From an uncultured Eubacteriales bacterium (GTDB lineage Bacteria > Bacillota > Clostridia > Lachnospirales > Bianqueaceae), in assembly GCA_900315265.1 (NCBI GenBank), contig OMYN01000006.1:1-64000 (forward strand): DNA of 64,000 bases, given 5' to 3'. Below the pieces are notes generated by a model that was not told where the DNA came from, did no database searches, and worked only from the letters and a program-made list of their open reading frames with translations. The position numbers and the translations under genes were made by a program. Shown here piece after piece: positions 31,502 through 39,757 of this stretch (within the stretch, counting starts at the first letter, position 1; each line of letters begins with the position of its first letter).

Positions 31502-31748
31502 AAAATGCGTTCACCCCTTTATCGATTTCCTGCTGTCACATAAACAAGGCAGCTGCACCTTCCGAAAAAACAGGAATATGCATCCTGAGCACCACTTTTC
31601 CTTCTGAAAAAACGTGTTGCCCTAAAGATGCTGCGCAGCCTTTCTGTCATGCGTGATAGACGACTGAACCAATATATTTAATCCCGATCTTTGCCCAATG
31701 TCTTTGTGTCCGCAATGGGCAAAAAATCGCAATATAATGCAATTAATA
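31502..31748 (-). promoter_or_regulatory. Long rpoB leader
   Basis: About 240 nt between the promoter and rpoB without a gene. It contains two near-identical 14-mers (31558-31571 and 31600-31613, CCTTCYGAAAAAAC), a 10-bp palindrome GCTGCGCAGC (31630-31639) and a GCCCA/TGGGC pair near 31692-31720. Such leaders can regulate beta synthesis; no specific mechanism can be read. Confidence 0.45.
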
Positions 31749-31777
31749 ACTATAACAAGTAATGGCAAATTTGTCAA
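31749..31777 (-). promoter_or_regulatory. Predicted rpoBC promoter
   Basis: TTGACA (31772-31777), 17 bp, TATAGT (31749-31754) on the minus strand, just after the rplL terminator. It separates rpoBC transcription from rplJL. Confidence 0.8.
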
Positions 31778-31787
31778 GCCCCGGAAT

Positions 31788-31824
31788 AAAAAAAGAACTG
31801 CCGGAAACGATCCGGCAGTTCTTT
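31788..31824 (-). terminator. Strong intrinsic terminator after rplL
   Basis: A perfect 13-bp stem AAAGAACTGCCGG/CCGGCAGTTCTTT (31792-31804 with 31812-31824), 7-nt loop, followed in the RNA by TTTTATT. It starts 21 nt beyond the rplL stop. In many bacteria the rplL-rpoB gap has only a partial attenuator; here a full terminator plus a new promoter are seen. Confidence 0.92.
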
Positions 31825-31845
31825 CGTCTTGTCATAAGGCTTCGA

Positions 31846-32214
31846 TTACTTAAGGGTAACCTTTGCACCAACGTCTTCAAGCTGCTTCTTCAGAGCTTCT
31901 GCGTCTTCCTTCTTCACACCTTCCTTGATGACCTTAGGAGCAGACTCAACGAGGTCTTTAGCTTCCTTCAGGCCAAGTCCGGTAACGTCACGAACGACTT
32001 TGATAACTTTGATCTTGGTCGGGCCGAAATCGGTCAGCTCAACGTCGAATTCGGTCTTTTCCTCAGCGGCAGCAGCCGGAGCAGCAGCAACTGCAACACC
32101 TGCAGCAGCGCTTACACCGAACTCTTCTTCGCATTTGGTAACCAGATCATTCAGTTCCATAACAGACAGCTCTTTCAGAGCGTCGATGATTTCGTCAACA
32201 CTAAGTTTTGCCAT
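31846..32214 (-). CDS. rplL: 50S ribosomal protein L7/L12
   Basis: Stalk protein present in several copies on L10; recruits translation GTPases. It has 122 residues: N-terminal dimerisation helices, an Ala-rich hinge (about 37-50) and the C-terminal factor-binding domain ([21 protein letters not shown]). It lies 39 nt after rplJ. Confidence 0.97.
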   Translation of the reverse strand: MAKLSVDEIIDALKELSVMELNDLVTKCEEEFGVSAAAGVAVAAAPAAAAEEKTEFDVELTDFGPTKIKVIKVVRDVTGLGLKEAKDLVESAPKVIKEGVKKEDAEALKKQLEDVGAKVTLK

Positions 32215-32253
32215 TTTAAATTTCCTCCATTAATGATTGTGGATGCTTGGATC

Positions 32254-32814
32254 TTACTGCTGTGCGGGTGCTGCTTCTTCAGCAGGTGCCTCGGCTGCAG
32301 GCGCCTCTGCAGCAGGAGCTTCTGCTCCCTCAGCCTGCTTTTTCGCGATCTCCTTGACCACGCGGGCGAAGGAAGACATAGGCGACTTCAAGCTGCCGAG
32401 CAGTTTGGAATACAGAACTTCTTTGGACGGGATCTTGCCGATCGCCGTCAGTCCTTCTGCATCATAGTAGGTGCCATCGATGACGCCGCCCTTGTACTCA
32501 AGAGCTTTCATATCGTCAAGGAATTTGTCGATGGTGCGGGCGCCGCTGGTAGAATCTTCATAAGAAAATACGACAGCGGTAGGTCCGTTCAGATGAGGAG
32601 CCAGGGGCTCGTACTGAGTTCCCTTGATCGCGAAGTTGATCAGGGTGTTCTTGTACACCTTGATATCTACGCCGGCTTCACGAAGGGCTTTGCGCACCTG
32701 GGTATCCTCGGTCACGGTAAGGCCGCGGGAGTTAACCAGGACAACGCCTTCTGCCTTGGACAGTCTCTCTTTGATTTCATCAATGACAGGCTGTTTGACT
32801 TCATAATGAGCCAT
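32254..32814 (-). CDS. rplJ: 50S ribosomal protein L10
   Basis: Base of the L7/L12 stalk and autoregulator of its own operon. It has 186 residues. The N-terminal rRNA-binding domain is conserved (VVLVNSRGLTVTEDTQVRKALRE), and the C-terminus carries an Ala/Glu-rich repeat tail (AEAPAAEAP units, about 165-186) after the L12-binding helix. It is preceded by an L10-type leader with an attenuator hairpin. Confidence 0.96.
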   Translation of the reverse strand: MAHYEVKQPVIDEIKERLSKAEGVVLVNSRGLTVTEDTQVRKALREAGVDIKVYKNTLINFAIKGTQYEPLAPHLNGPTAVVFSYEDSTSGARTIDKFLDDMKALEYKGGVIDGTYYDAEGLTAIGKIPSKEVLYSKLLGSLKSPMSSFARVVKEIAKKQAEGAEAPAAEAPAAEAPAEEAAPAQQ

Positions 32815-32860
32815 TTTGTTACCTCCTTATAGATTTTTAGGACGGAGGAGACAATTGATT

Positions 32861-32897
32861 GAAAAAATCTCCGCCTTTGTTTGACCAAAGACGGAGG
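32861..32897 (-). terminator. Attenuator hairpin in the rplJ leader
   Basis: In the RNA CTCCGTCTTTG pairs with CAAAGGCGGAG (32869-32879 with 32886-32896, one wobble), followed by ATTTTTTC: a complete intrinsic terminator 54 nt before rplJ. A further CTCCTCCGTC segment lies just downstream of it. The position within the leader suggests L10-dependent attenuation. Confidence 0.8.
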
Positions 32898-32917
32898 TTA
32901 TAGAAGCTATACTCAAT

Positions 32918-32995
32918 CACCTCGGCAGGCCACAATGGTTACGGCCAAAGGCCGCCTGCTGTCTCCGGTTATATGTAAGAAACAGGAAGAATACC
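32918..32995 (-). promoter_or_regulatory. L10 leader RNA element
   Basis: The RNA reads GGAGACAGCAGGCGGCC, then a GGCC/GGCC stem with TTT loop, and GGCCTGCCGAGGT on the 3' side. This matches what I recall of the ribosomal protein L10 leader family (Rfam L10_leader): the AGCAGGC/GCCTGC stem with an adjoining kink that mimics the L10 site on 23S rRNA. Excess L10-L12 complex is known to bind such leaders and lower rplJL expression. The attenuator hairpin follows. Confidence 0.8.
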
Positions 32996-33019
32996 TTCCG
33001 TTTCAAACATGCAGGTAGA

Positions 33020-33048
33020 ACTATACTCTAAAACGATCATAGTGTCAA
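33020..33048 (-). promoter_or_regulatory. Predicted rplJL promoter
   Basis: TTGACA (33043-33048), 17 bp, TATAGT (33020-33025) on the minus strand, 64 nt after the rplA stop. Transcription would start about 33013, just ahead of the L10 leader. Confidence 0.8.
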
Positions 33049-33111
33049 GACATCCTGATGTATTTTTATCATTGTCCCAGGAGTATCCTGACCGCTGCCG
33101 CTTCAGTTCGA

Positions 33112-33810
33112 TTACTCGTCTGCGCGGACAGGTGCTACTTTCACGCCGGGACCCATCGTGCTGGACAGGACCAGACTGCGGATATACTGTCCTTTGGCGG
33201 TAGCGGGTTTTGCTTTTATAATGGCACCAATCAAGGCTTTATAGTTCTCTGTCAGTTTTTCGGGGCCGAAGGAAACCTTGCCGAAAGTAGCATGGATAAT
33301 GTTGGATTTATCCAGACGATACTCAACTTTACCGGCTTTGATCTCCTTAACTGCTTTGGCGATATCCATGGTTACGGTACCGGATTTGGGGTTGGGCATC
33401 AATCCTTTAGGACCAAGCACACGGCCCAGACGGCCTACAACGCCCATCATATCCGGAGTAGCGACAACGACATCGAAGTCGAACCAGTTCTCGTTCTGGA
33501 TCTTCTGAACCAGTTCCTGGCCGCCGACATAATCAGCGCCGGCTTCCTTAGCTTCGGTCTCTTTGGGGCCTTCCTTGCAGAATACCAGCACGCGGACCTT
33601 CTTACCGGTTCCGTTAGGCAGAACGACGGCGCCGCGAACCTGCTGATCGGCGTGACGGCCATCGACACCCAGGCGGATATGCGCTTCGACCGTCTCGTCA
33701 AAGTTGGCATGAGCCGCATCGCAGACAGCTTTGATAGCGTCTGCCGGTCCGTACTGCTGGGCCCTGTCGATCTTCTTGACAGAGTCCTGATATTTCTTTC
33801 CTCTTTTCAT
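33112..33810 (-). CDS. rplA: 50S ribosomal protein L1
   Basis: Mobile L1-stalk protein that helps eject deacylated tRNA; also the usual repressor of the rplK-rplA mRNA. It has 232 residues from the ATG at 33810 ([15 protein letters not shown]), which has AGGAGG before it; the 14-codon in-frame extension is rejected because it contains that site. Conserved interior: [15 protein letters not shown]. Confidence 0.96.
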   Translation of the reverse strand: MKRGKKYQDSVKKIDRAQQYGPADAIKAVCDAAHANFDETVEAHIRLGVDGRHADQQVRGAVVLPNGTGKKVRVLVFCKEGPKETEAKEAGADYVGGQELVQKIQNENWFDFDVVVATPDMMGVVGRLGRVLGPKGLMPNPKSGTVTMDIAKAVKEIKAGKVEYRLDKSNIIHATFGKVSFGPEKLTENYKALIGAIIKAKPATAKGQYIRSLVLSSTMGPGVKVAPVRADE

Positions 33811-33823
33811 CTTGTAAACCTCC

Positions 33824-33853
33824 TGTGGTTGTATCGGGGAGTGCCCTCCCACA
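33824..33853 (-). promoter_or_regulatory. Possible L1-binding hairpin before rplA
   Basis: In the 111-nt rplK-rplA spacer the RNA has TGTGG (33849-33853 side) pairing with CCACA (33824-33828 side) around an inner GGGAG/CTCCC stem; the outer arm is directly followed by the AGGAGG of rplA. Position and purine-rich asymmetric interior resemble L1 mRNA sites, but this is judged by eye. Confidence 0.35.
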
Positions 33854-33921
33854 TGATCACATAACTTTACGCACCCGGCAGCGGTACCGGATCCATAAAG
33901 GAAGCTGTCAACAGACAGTTA

Positions 33922-34347
33922 TCAGTCGGAAACGGTGATTCCCATGCTGCGGGCGGTACCTGCGATCATCTTCATCGCAGTCTCAACAGACGCAGCGTTA
34001 AGATCTTTCATTTTAAGCTCGGCGATCTCTTTTACCTGAGCAGTCGTAACATTGGCGACCTTCTGAGATTTCGGGTTTCCGGAAGCTTTTTCGATACCAG
34101 CGGCTTTCTTCAGCAGAACGGCTGCCGGAGGAGTCTTGGTGATAAAGGTAAAGCTCTTATCGGAATATACAGTGATCACAACAGGAATGATCATACCTGC
34201 CTGATCTTTGGTCCGCGCGTTGAACTCTTTGGTGAACGCGGGAATATTGACACCATGCTGACCAAGCGCAGGGCCGACCGGAGGAGCCGGGGTAGCTTTG
34301 CCTCCCGGGATCTGCAGCTTGATATAACCGGTAATTTTTCTTGCCAT
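33922..34347 (-). CDS. rplK: 50S ribosomal protein L11
   Basis: GTPase-associated-centre protein bound to 23S helices 43/44. It has 141 residues, exact family length; the proline-rich [19 protein letters not shown] and C-terminal [10 protein letters not shown] are intact, so no thiopeptide-resistance change stands out. It lies 34 nt after nusG. Confidence 0.97.
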   Translation of the reverse strand: MARKITGYIKLQIPGGKATPAPPVGPALGQHGVNIPAFTKEFNARTKDQAGMIIPVVITVYSDKSFTFITKTPPAAVLLKKAAGIEKASGNPKSQKVANVTTAQVKEIAELKMKDLNAASVETAMKMIAGTARSMGITVSD

Positions 34348-34381
34348 GGTAATTTACACCTCCAAAATGAACATACTCTTC

Positions 34382-34903
34382 TTAATCTAGCTTTTTGATT
34401 TGCGTATAGTTGACTTCAACATCGGTTGCTTTTCCGAAGATGTTCAAAGCAACCACTACGATCCCCTCTTCAGGCCGGATGCCGGAGACCTCTCCTACCG
34501 AACCGTCGTAGGAACCGCCTTCAATCTGGACACTCTCTCCGAGTTCGACATCGATGTTGAACTGAACAGAGCTGATGCCGAGTTTGCGGACCTCCTCGTC
34601 GCTAAGGGCGACGGGTTTCGATCCGGGACCTACAAAGCCCGTAACGCCTCTGGTATTCCGAACGATATACCAGGTATTGTCATTCATGACCATGTTGACA
34701 AGCACATAGCCGGGGAATACCTTTCGTTTGACTTCTACCTGCTTGCCGTTCTTCTCTTCAACACTGTCTTCCATTGGTACGGCAACTTCTTTGACAAGAT
34801 CCTGCATGCCGCGGTTTGCGACCGTTTTCTCGATGCTGTCTTTGACCTTGTTCTCGTAACCGGAATAGGTGTGGACTACATACCATTTAGCTTCTTCTGC
34901 CAT
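34382..34903 (-). CDS. nusG: Transcription termination/antitermination protein NusG
   Basis: Binds RNA polymerase and modulates pausing; couples transcription to translation. It has 173 residues: the NGN domain (WYVVHTYSGYENKVKDSIEK, FPGYVLVNMVMND) and a C-terminal KOW domain (about 125-173, ending in VNYTQIKKLD). It lies between secE and rplK in the standard order. Confidence 0.97.
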   Translation of the reverse strand: MAEEAKWYVVHTYSGYENKVKDSIEKTVANRGMQDLVKEVAVPMEDSVEEKNGKQVEVKRKVFPGYVLVNMVMNDNTWYIVRNTRGVTGFVGPGSKPVALSDEEVRKLGISSVQFNIDVELGESVQIEGGSYDGSVGEVSGIRPEEGIVVVALNIFGKATDVEVNYTQIKKLD

Positions 34904-34923
34904 GAGTTCCCATCCTCTTCATC

Positions 34924-35103
34924 TTATAAGAAAATTTTTTCCAATCCTCTCATGATCCAGTTAAAGAACAGATCGTAGACACCGATGATCACGGATAAAA
35001 TCGCGCACACGAGCAGGGTGATACCGGTCTTTTTCGCAACTTCTTTGGAACTAGGCCAGGTGATCTTCTTGAACTCGCTGCGTAACTCACTCAATTTTGA
35101 CAT
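34924..35103 (-). CDS. secE: Protein translocase subunit SecE
   Basis: Read from the sequence: 59 residues, MSKLSELRSEFKKITWPSS at the start and a single transmembrane helix at about 27-47. This is the short single-span Gram-positive SecE; the amphipathic KKITWPS segment before the helix is the family hallmark. It clamps SecY in the translocon. It lies 30 nt after rpmG and 20 nt before nusG. Confidence 0.96.
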   Translation of the reverse strand: MSKLSELRSEFKKITWPSSKEVAKKTGITLLVCAILSVIIGVYDLFFNWIMRGLEKIFL

Positions 35104-35133
35104 GATCTTATCTCCTCATCGATGAAACCTGTT

Positions 35134-35283
35134 TTATCTGGTCTCCCTGTGAAGGGTATGCTTGCGGCAGAACGGGCAGTACTTCTTGACTTCCATTCTG
35201 TCCGGATGTGCTTTTTTGTCTTTGGTAGTGTTGTAATTCCGCTGTTTACACTCCGTGCACTCTAATGTGATTCTGGTTCGCAC
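35134..35283 (-). CDS. rpmG: 50S ribosomal protein L33 (zinc form)
   Basis: Read from the sequence: 49 residues starting at a GTG ([18 protein letters not shown]) with the zinc pairs C9/C12 and C36/C39 (CTEC, CPFC), so the C+ form. The GTG has GGAGGTG upstream. It is the first gene of the rpmG-secE-nusG-rplK-rplA transcript. Confidence 0.95.
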   Translation of the reverse strand: MRTRITLECTECKQRNYNTTKDKKAHPDRMEVKKYCPFCRKHTLHRETR

Positions 35284-35400
35284 GACTTCCACCTCCATTG
35301 GTTAAAATCTGCTTGAGTCTGGAGCCGATTTCAGGTATTTTTCTATGATCAGCCGTAAAAAAGTACGAAAAAAAAGAACTCCAAACGAGTTAGCTTATCG

Positions 35401-35429
35401 AGTTTATCATGCCTATAGGTCCTTGTCAA
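35401..35429 (-). promoter_or_regulatory. Predicted promoter of rpmG-secE-nusG
   Basis: TTGACA (35424-35429), 17 bp, TAAACT (35401-35406) on the minus strand, 118 nt before rpmG and 11 nt after the comF-like stop. A short inverted pair AACTCG/CGAGTT (near 35380 and 35398) follows in the leader; it is not T-rich enough to be called a terminator with certainty, although AAAAAAAAGAA on the plus strand gives a T run in the RNA. Confidence 0.75.
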
Positions 35430-35439
35430 GCACAAACTC

Positions 35440-36150
35440 TTATTTTTGCCCTGTCATCTGCTTTTTGCGGGTCTGATCCCACTCTTCGCCGGCAAAGGCC
35501 CAGAAAAGAACGTCCGCTCCGGGCAGCTGTCCGGTCAGAGTCTTTTTCGCTTCCATCAAAGTCGCTCCGGTGGTGATGATATCGTCTACCAGCAGCAGGC
35601 GCCAGCTTCCGAACCTTTTCATTTTTTCAAGCAGACCTGGATCTTCAAAAGCAAACGCGTCCCTGATGTTCTTTATCCGCAGATCTTCCCCCAGCTGTTT
35701 CATGGGCATGGTGTCCCTGGTCCGGACAAGAAGATCCGCATAGGGGACCCCCAGCCTTACGGAAAGCCCCCTGGCGATCAGCCCGGCCTGGTTATAGCCC
35801 CTTTCCTGCCTTCGTTTTTGAGAAAGCGGCACCGGGATGATCAGGTCGAATCGGCTGCTTAGGAACCAATCTCTGCCCTCTTGGACCATCCACCCGGCCA
35901 GGGCGTCGGCAATGTCCCGGTCTCCTTCATATTTGAGTCTGAATAAAGCATTGCGGACCTCATCCTGATAGCAGAAACTGCACCGTCCATAAGGGCTTAA
36001 GGGATCCTTCTGGCGGAAAACCTCTTCACTGCAGCAAGGACACAGGCCCAGGTCTTTAAAACGCAATTGGTCCTGACGGCCGGACAGAACAGGTATCTTG
36101 CGGCACAAAAGACAGCGTCTGGGATAGACCATATCCAGAAGGGATGTCAT
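35440..36150 (-). CDS. ComF-family phosphoribosyltransferase-like protein
   Basis: Has 236 residues. The N-terminus has zinc-type cysteine pairs (CLLCRKIP, CPCCSE, CSFC), and the C-terminal PRTase fold shows the PRPP-binding motif LLVDDIITTGATL (about 187-200). This is the architecture of ComF/GntX proteins, which in competent bacteria are needed for DNA uptake, though the reaction is not known. Start overlaps the recD2 stop (ATGA). No other competence genes are in the window, so the job here is open. Confidence 0.88.
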   Translation of the reverse strand: MTSLLDMVYPRRCLLCRKIPVLSGRQDQLRFKDLGLCPCCSEEVFRQKDPLSPYGRCSFCYQDEVRNALFRLKYEGDRDIADALAGWMVQEGRDWFLSSRFDLIIPVPLSQKRRQERGYNQAGLIARGLSVRLGVPYADLLVRTRDTMPMKQLGEDLRIKNIRDAFAFEDPGLLEKMKRFGSWRLLLVDDIITTGATLMEAKKTLTGQLPGADVLFWAFAGEEWDQTRKKQMTGQK

Positions 36151-38639
36151 ATTGGGTCTTCTTCCTCCTCAAAGCCGTCCATGTCCGTCTCTTCCTGCAT
36201 ATCCCGAGCGATCTGATCGATCGAAGGACGTTTATAAGGTCCCGGGGCCGGTAAGGAGGACATCAGGTCCGGCTCCTTGTCTTCCAAACCACGGCCCGGT
36301 GTGCAATTGCTCTGTGAGCAATTGTTCTGCTGGCCGCTGACCAGCTTCCACTGATCGATCAGGGCCCGGCAGAGGCCGGAATACCTCGTTTCCTGCCGGT
36401 TGTTGGCTGTCATCTGAAGGACAGTCTGCCATTCTCCTACGATAACGGCGCACTTTCTGGCTCTGGTGATAGCGGTATAAAGGATACTGCGGTAGCGAAG
36501 CACCGGTGAAACACCGCATAAAGCGATCACTACGACGGGGCTTTCCGACCCCTGTGACTTATGGATCGTCATCGCATAGGCCAGGGTCAGCTGCCTGAGG
36601 GACGGCAGATCATACAGGACATCGTGATCCTGGTCGAACCTGACCAGGACACCTTCATGATCGATACGAAGGATGCGTCCGCAGTCTCCGTTATAAACTC
36701 CTTTTCCTGACCCGATCACCAGGGAATATTTGTTGCGGACATTCCACTCAAGTTCATAATTGTTCCGGGTCTGCATGACCTTATCGCCCACCCGGAAGAC
36801 ATATTGGCCGCTTTCGATCTCTTCCTTGGCCTTTGAGGCCGGGTTCAGCGCCTGCTGCAGCACTTTATTAAGAGCAATAACTCCCATGTCCCCTTTTTTC
36901 TGCGGAGTCAGTACCTGAATATCCATGGATTTGGCATGGGTAAACCGGGGAAGCCGGCTGCGGACCAGATCCGTTAACGTCAGCTGGTTTTTCAGACCCG
37001 CGGCGGGATCCATGGGGATAAAATAAAAATCTCCGTCAGCCCGCGAATTTTCCAGTACGGGAGCCTCTCCGCGGTTGATGCGGTGAGCGTTGGCCGTGAT
37101 GCCGCTGTCCAGATCCTGGCGGTAAATGCGGGTCAGTTTTGCGACCGGTAAAAGATCACAGTCGACCATATCCTTTAAAACACTGCCGGGTCCTACAGAC
37201 GGCAGCTGATCTTTATCCCCCAGCATGATCAGGCGGCAGCCGTCGGGGACCGCTTCCGTAAGCGACGCCATCAGCGAAATATCCACCATGGACATCTCGT
37301 CAACGATGACCGCGTCCGCTTCCAGGGGATGATCCTGATCCTGCTGAAATTCAAGCGTCTGTCCGTCTTCTCCTGCCCCGGACGCGCCCAGCAGGCGGTG
37401 AATGGTCCTGGCTTCCCGTCCTGTCGTCTCTTCCATCCTTTTGGCGGCCTTGCCGGTCGGCGCTGCCAGAAGACATTTACGGCCTTCCTGTTCCAGAAGA
37501 TCCAGCAGCACTTTGATGATAGTCGTTTTGCCGGTACCCGGCCCTCCGGTGATAATGGACACACCTGAAGTCAAGGCCATCTCCACAGCCGACCGCTGTT
37601 CATCGGACAAAGTAAGGCCGAGGCGCTGCTGGCTCTGTTCCAGATCCTTTTTGAAATGACTGCCGCTTAACGATGCCGGCTCCTCTTTTGCCCGATGGTC
37701 CGGGCCGCTGAAAAACTGGTCCAATTCGACCAGCCTTCGGGCCGCCATCCGCTCCGCCAAAGCAAGGTGTTTTAAGTAGACGCACCCGTCCTTTTCGATC
37801 AAAACGCCGCCTGCTTCAGCCTGATCGACCGCATTTTCCAGTTCCTGGTAATCGACCTGGAGCAGGTCGAACATCCTCTGTAACAGATCAGGACGCGGAA
37901 GATAGGTGCTCCCGTTCATAGAAGCATCCGTCAGTACGTAAGAAGCCGCCGCCTTCAGGCGGGCGGGAGCATCCTCTGCAAGGCCGGCCATACGGGCGAT
38001 CTCGTCTGCTTTTTTAAAGCCGATCCCGCTGACCTTTTCAGCCAGAAGATAGGGATTTGCCTCGACAGTACTGATGGTTTTGGCGCCGAAGGTCTTGTAG
38101 ATATTCATGGCCATTCCGGGCGTCAGGCCCAGCTTGGTCAGATAGATCATTACGGTCCTGGATTCTGCTTTTTGGGCAAACTGCTCTCCGATATCGCAGG
38201 CCTTTTTCAGACTGATGCCCTTGATTTCTTCCAAACGTTCGGGCTGAGTCTCCAGAATGGTAAAGGTATCATCCCCGAAGGTTTCAACGATGCGGCTTGC
38301 CAATTTGGGCCCGATCCCTACGATCATGCCCGACCCCAGATAGCGCTCCATGGTTTCCTTATCATTGGGAAGACTCCGCTCGTAGCTCTTGACCTGAAAC
38401 TGACGGCCGTAACGGGGGTGTTCCTGAAAGCCGCCCTTGCAGTCCAGATGCTCTCCCACTTCCACATCGGGCATAGTGCCGGTGATGATCAGCAGTTCGT
38501 GATCCTGATCGGTATCGATCTCAAGCACCCGCCAGTCTGCCTGTTCACTGGAAAATACAATATCCGTCACAAAGCCGGAAACGCCGTCTTTCTGGTCGGT
38601 GATATCTCCCTGACCGGTCAGTGCCCGCTGATATTGCAT
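36147..38639 (-). CDS. recD2: RecD2-type ATP-dependent DNA helicase
   Basis: 5'-3' superfamily 1B helicase of bacteria lacking RecBC; linked to replication fork repair and mismatch-repair tolerance. It has 830 residues: an N-terminal OB-like region, helix-hairpin-helix motifs (about 100-215, e.g. GIGPKLASRIVE, GIGFKKADEIA), Walker A GGPGTGKTT at 365-373, Walker B VIVDEMS at 444-450 and the UvrD-like C-terminal motif AMTIHKSQGSE. The extended N-terminus separates it from RecD of RecBCD. The tail after about 770 is Pro/Glu/Asp-rich. Confidence 0.95.
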   Translation of the reverse strand: MQYQRALTGQGDITDQKDGVSGFVTDIVFSSEQADWRVLEIDTDQDHELLIITGTMPDVEVGEHLDCKGGFQEHPRYGRQFQVKSYERSLPNDKETMERYLGSGMIVGIGPKLASRIVETFGDDTFTILETQPERLEEIKGISLKKACDIGEQFAQKAESRTVMIYLTKLGLTPGMAMNIYKTFGAKTISTVEANPYLLAEKVSGIGFKKADEIARMAGLAEDAPARLKAAASYVLTDASMNGSTYLPRPDLLQRMFDLLQVDYQELENAVDQAEAGGVLIEKDGCVYLKHLALAERMAARRLVELDQFFSGPDHRAKEEPASLSGSHFKKDLEQSQQRLGLTLSDEQRSAVEMALTSGVSIITGGPGTGKTTIIKVLLDLLEQEGRKCLLAAPTGKAAKRMEETTGREARTIHRLLGASGAGEDGQTLEFQQDQDHPLEADAVIVDEMSMVDISLMASLTEAVPDGCRLIMLGDKDQLPSVGPGSVLKDMVDCDLLPVAKLTRIYRQDLDSGITANAHRINRGEAPVLENSRADGDFYFIPMDPAAGLKNQLTLTDLVRSRLPRFTHAKSMDIQVLTPQKKGDMGVIALNKVLQQALNPASKAKEEIESGQYVFRVGDKVMQTRNNYELEWNVRNKYSLVIGSGKGVYNGDCGRILRIDHEGVLVRFDQDHDVLYDLPSLRQLTLAYAMTIHKSQGSESPVVVIALCGVSPVLRYRSILYTAITRARKCAVIVGEWQTVLQMTANNRQETRYSGLCRALIDQWKLVSGQQNNCSQSNCTPGRGLEDKEPDLMSSLPAPGPYKRPSIDQIARDMQEETDMDGFEEEEDPI

Positions 38640-38648
38640 GAACCCTCC

Positions 38649-39629
38649 TTAACGGCTAAGCTGTTCGATATATTTGCCGGTCCCGATGGCTACGCAGGAG
38701 GTCGGGTCGTCCGCTACAAAACAAGGGATGCCGACTTCCTCTCCGATGACCCGGTCCAGCCCTCTGAAGAGACTTCCTCCTCCTGTCATAACGATCCCGT
38801 GCTCCGTGATGTCCGACGCCAGCTCCGGAGGCGTCTTTTCCAGCACTTCCCTGACCGCTTCGGCGATCCGGCCGACCGTGCCCGAGACCGCCTGGCATAC
38901 ATCATCACCGGTAACGTCCGTTTTCATTGGCAGTCCGCTGACCATATGGCGCCCTTTGACCTCCATGGAGGAAGGCTGCTCTTCCCGGTCCGCCTGCCCG
39001 ATCTGGATCTTGATCATTTCCGCTGTCCGTTTTCCGATCAGCAGGCCGGCTTTGTGCTTGACCATTCTGATGATGTCCGCGTCAAAGTTATTGCCGGCAG
39101 CTTTTATGGACGCAGAGCGGACAACTCCGCCCAGCGAGATCACTGCAATGTCGGTGGTGCCGCCCCCAATGTCGACGACCATGCAGCCGGAAGGTTTGGA
39201 TATATCGATACCGGCGCCCATAGCCGCGGCTACCGGTTCCTCGATCAGATGGACCGAGCGGGCTCCGACCTTGAGCATAGACTCAACGATCGCATGCTTT
39301 TCCACGTCCGTGATGCTGCAGGGAGTGCAGACCGCCGCGACCGGTTTTACCATGCGGCGGCCTAAAGCCTTCTGGACAAAATAACGCAGCATCTTTTCGG
39401 TGTAGACATAATCCGAAATGACACCGCCCTCCAGGGGGAAGACGGTGGTCAGCCCCTGGGGAGTGCGGCCAACCATCTGATAAGCTTTTTCCCCGACCGC
39501 AACCAGGCGGCCGCTTCCCTTTTCCACCGCGACGCAGGAAGGCTCCCGTAAAATGATCCCTTTACCGGTCACATAGACCAGCACCGTCGATGTACCTAGG
39601 TCGATCCCGATTCCTGTTGAAAACAGCAT
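38649..39629 (-). CDS. MreB/Mbl-like rod-shape actin homologue
   Basis: Cytoskeletal ATPase that organises lateral wall synthesis under the membrane. It has 326 residues from the ATG at 39629 (MLFSTGIGIDLGTSTV), preceded by AAAGGTGG at 8 nt; a GTG four codons upstream is rejected. Actin-type phosphate loops are visible: IGIDLGTST, VVDIGGGTTDIAVIS and MTGGGSLFRGLD. No mreC, mreD or minCD follows, unlike the main mreB locus; instead recD2 begins 9 nt downstream. It could be mreB, mbl or mreBH; sequence reading does not decide. Confidence 0.92.
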   Translation of the reverse strand: MLFSTGIGIDLGTSTVLVYVTGKGIILREPSCVAVEKGSGRLVAVGEKAYQMVGRTPQGLTTVFPLEGGVISDYVYTEKMLRYFVQKALGRRMVKPVAAVCTPCSITDVEKHAIVESMLKVGARSVHLIEEPVAAAMGAGIDISKPSGCMVVDIGGGTTDIAVISLGGVVRSASIKAAGNNFDADIIRMVKHKAGLLIGKRTAEMIKIQIGQADREEQPSSMEVKGRHMVSGLPMKTDVTGDDVCQAVSGTVGRIAEAVREVLEKTPPELASDITEHGIVMTGGGSLFRGLDRVIGEEVGIPCFVADDPTSCVAIGTGKYIEQLSR

Positions 39630-39664
39630 ATGCTTTTCCACCTTTTACCAAACGTAAGTAGTTT

Positions 39665-39693
39665 ATTATGACACCGCCTCAAAGGCCTGTCAA
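39665..39693 (-). promoter_or_regulatory. Predicted promoter of mreB-like-recD2-comF operon
   Basis: TTGACA (39688-39693), 17 bp, CATAAT (39665-39670) on the minus strand, about 30 nt before the mreB-like start. It lies in the 128-nt gap after nadE, which otherwise shows nothing notable. Confidence 0.65.
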
Positions 39694-39757
39694 CGTAGGG
39701 CATGTCCTTTACCGGGCTTTCATTTGCCATCCACAGCAGCCTTTTGACGCACTCCGT

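Noticed and set aside
35284-35400. A tRNA gene in the gap before rpmG, where str/rif regions sometimes carry one
   Set aside because: No cloverleaf or T-loop sequence (GTTCGAATC-like) can be found in this gap or elsewhere in the window.
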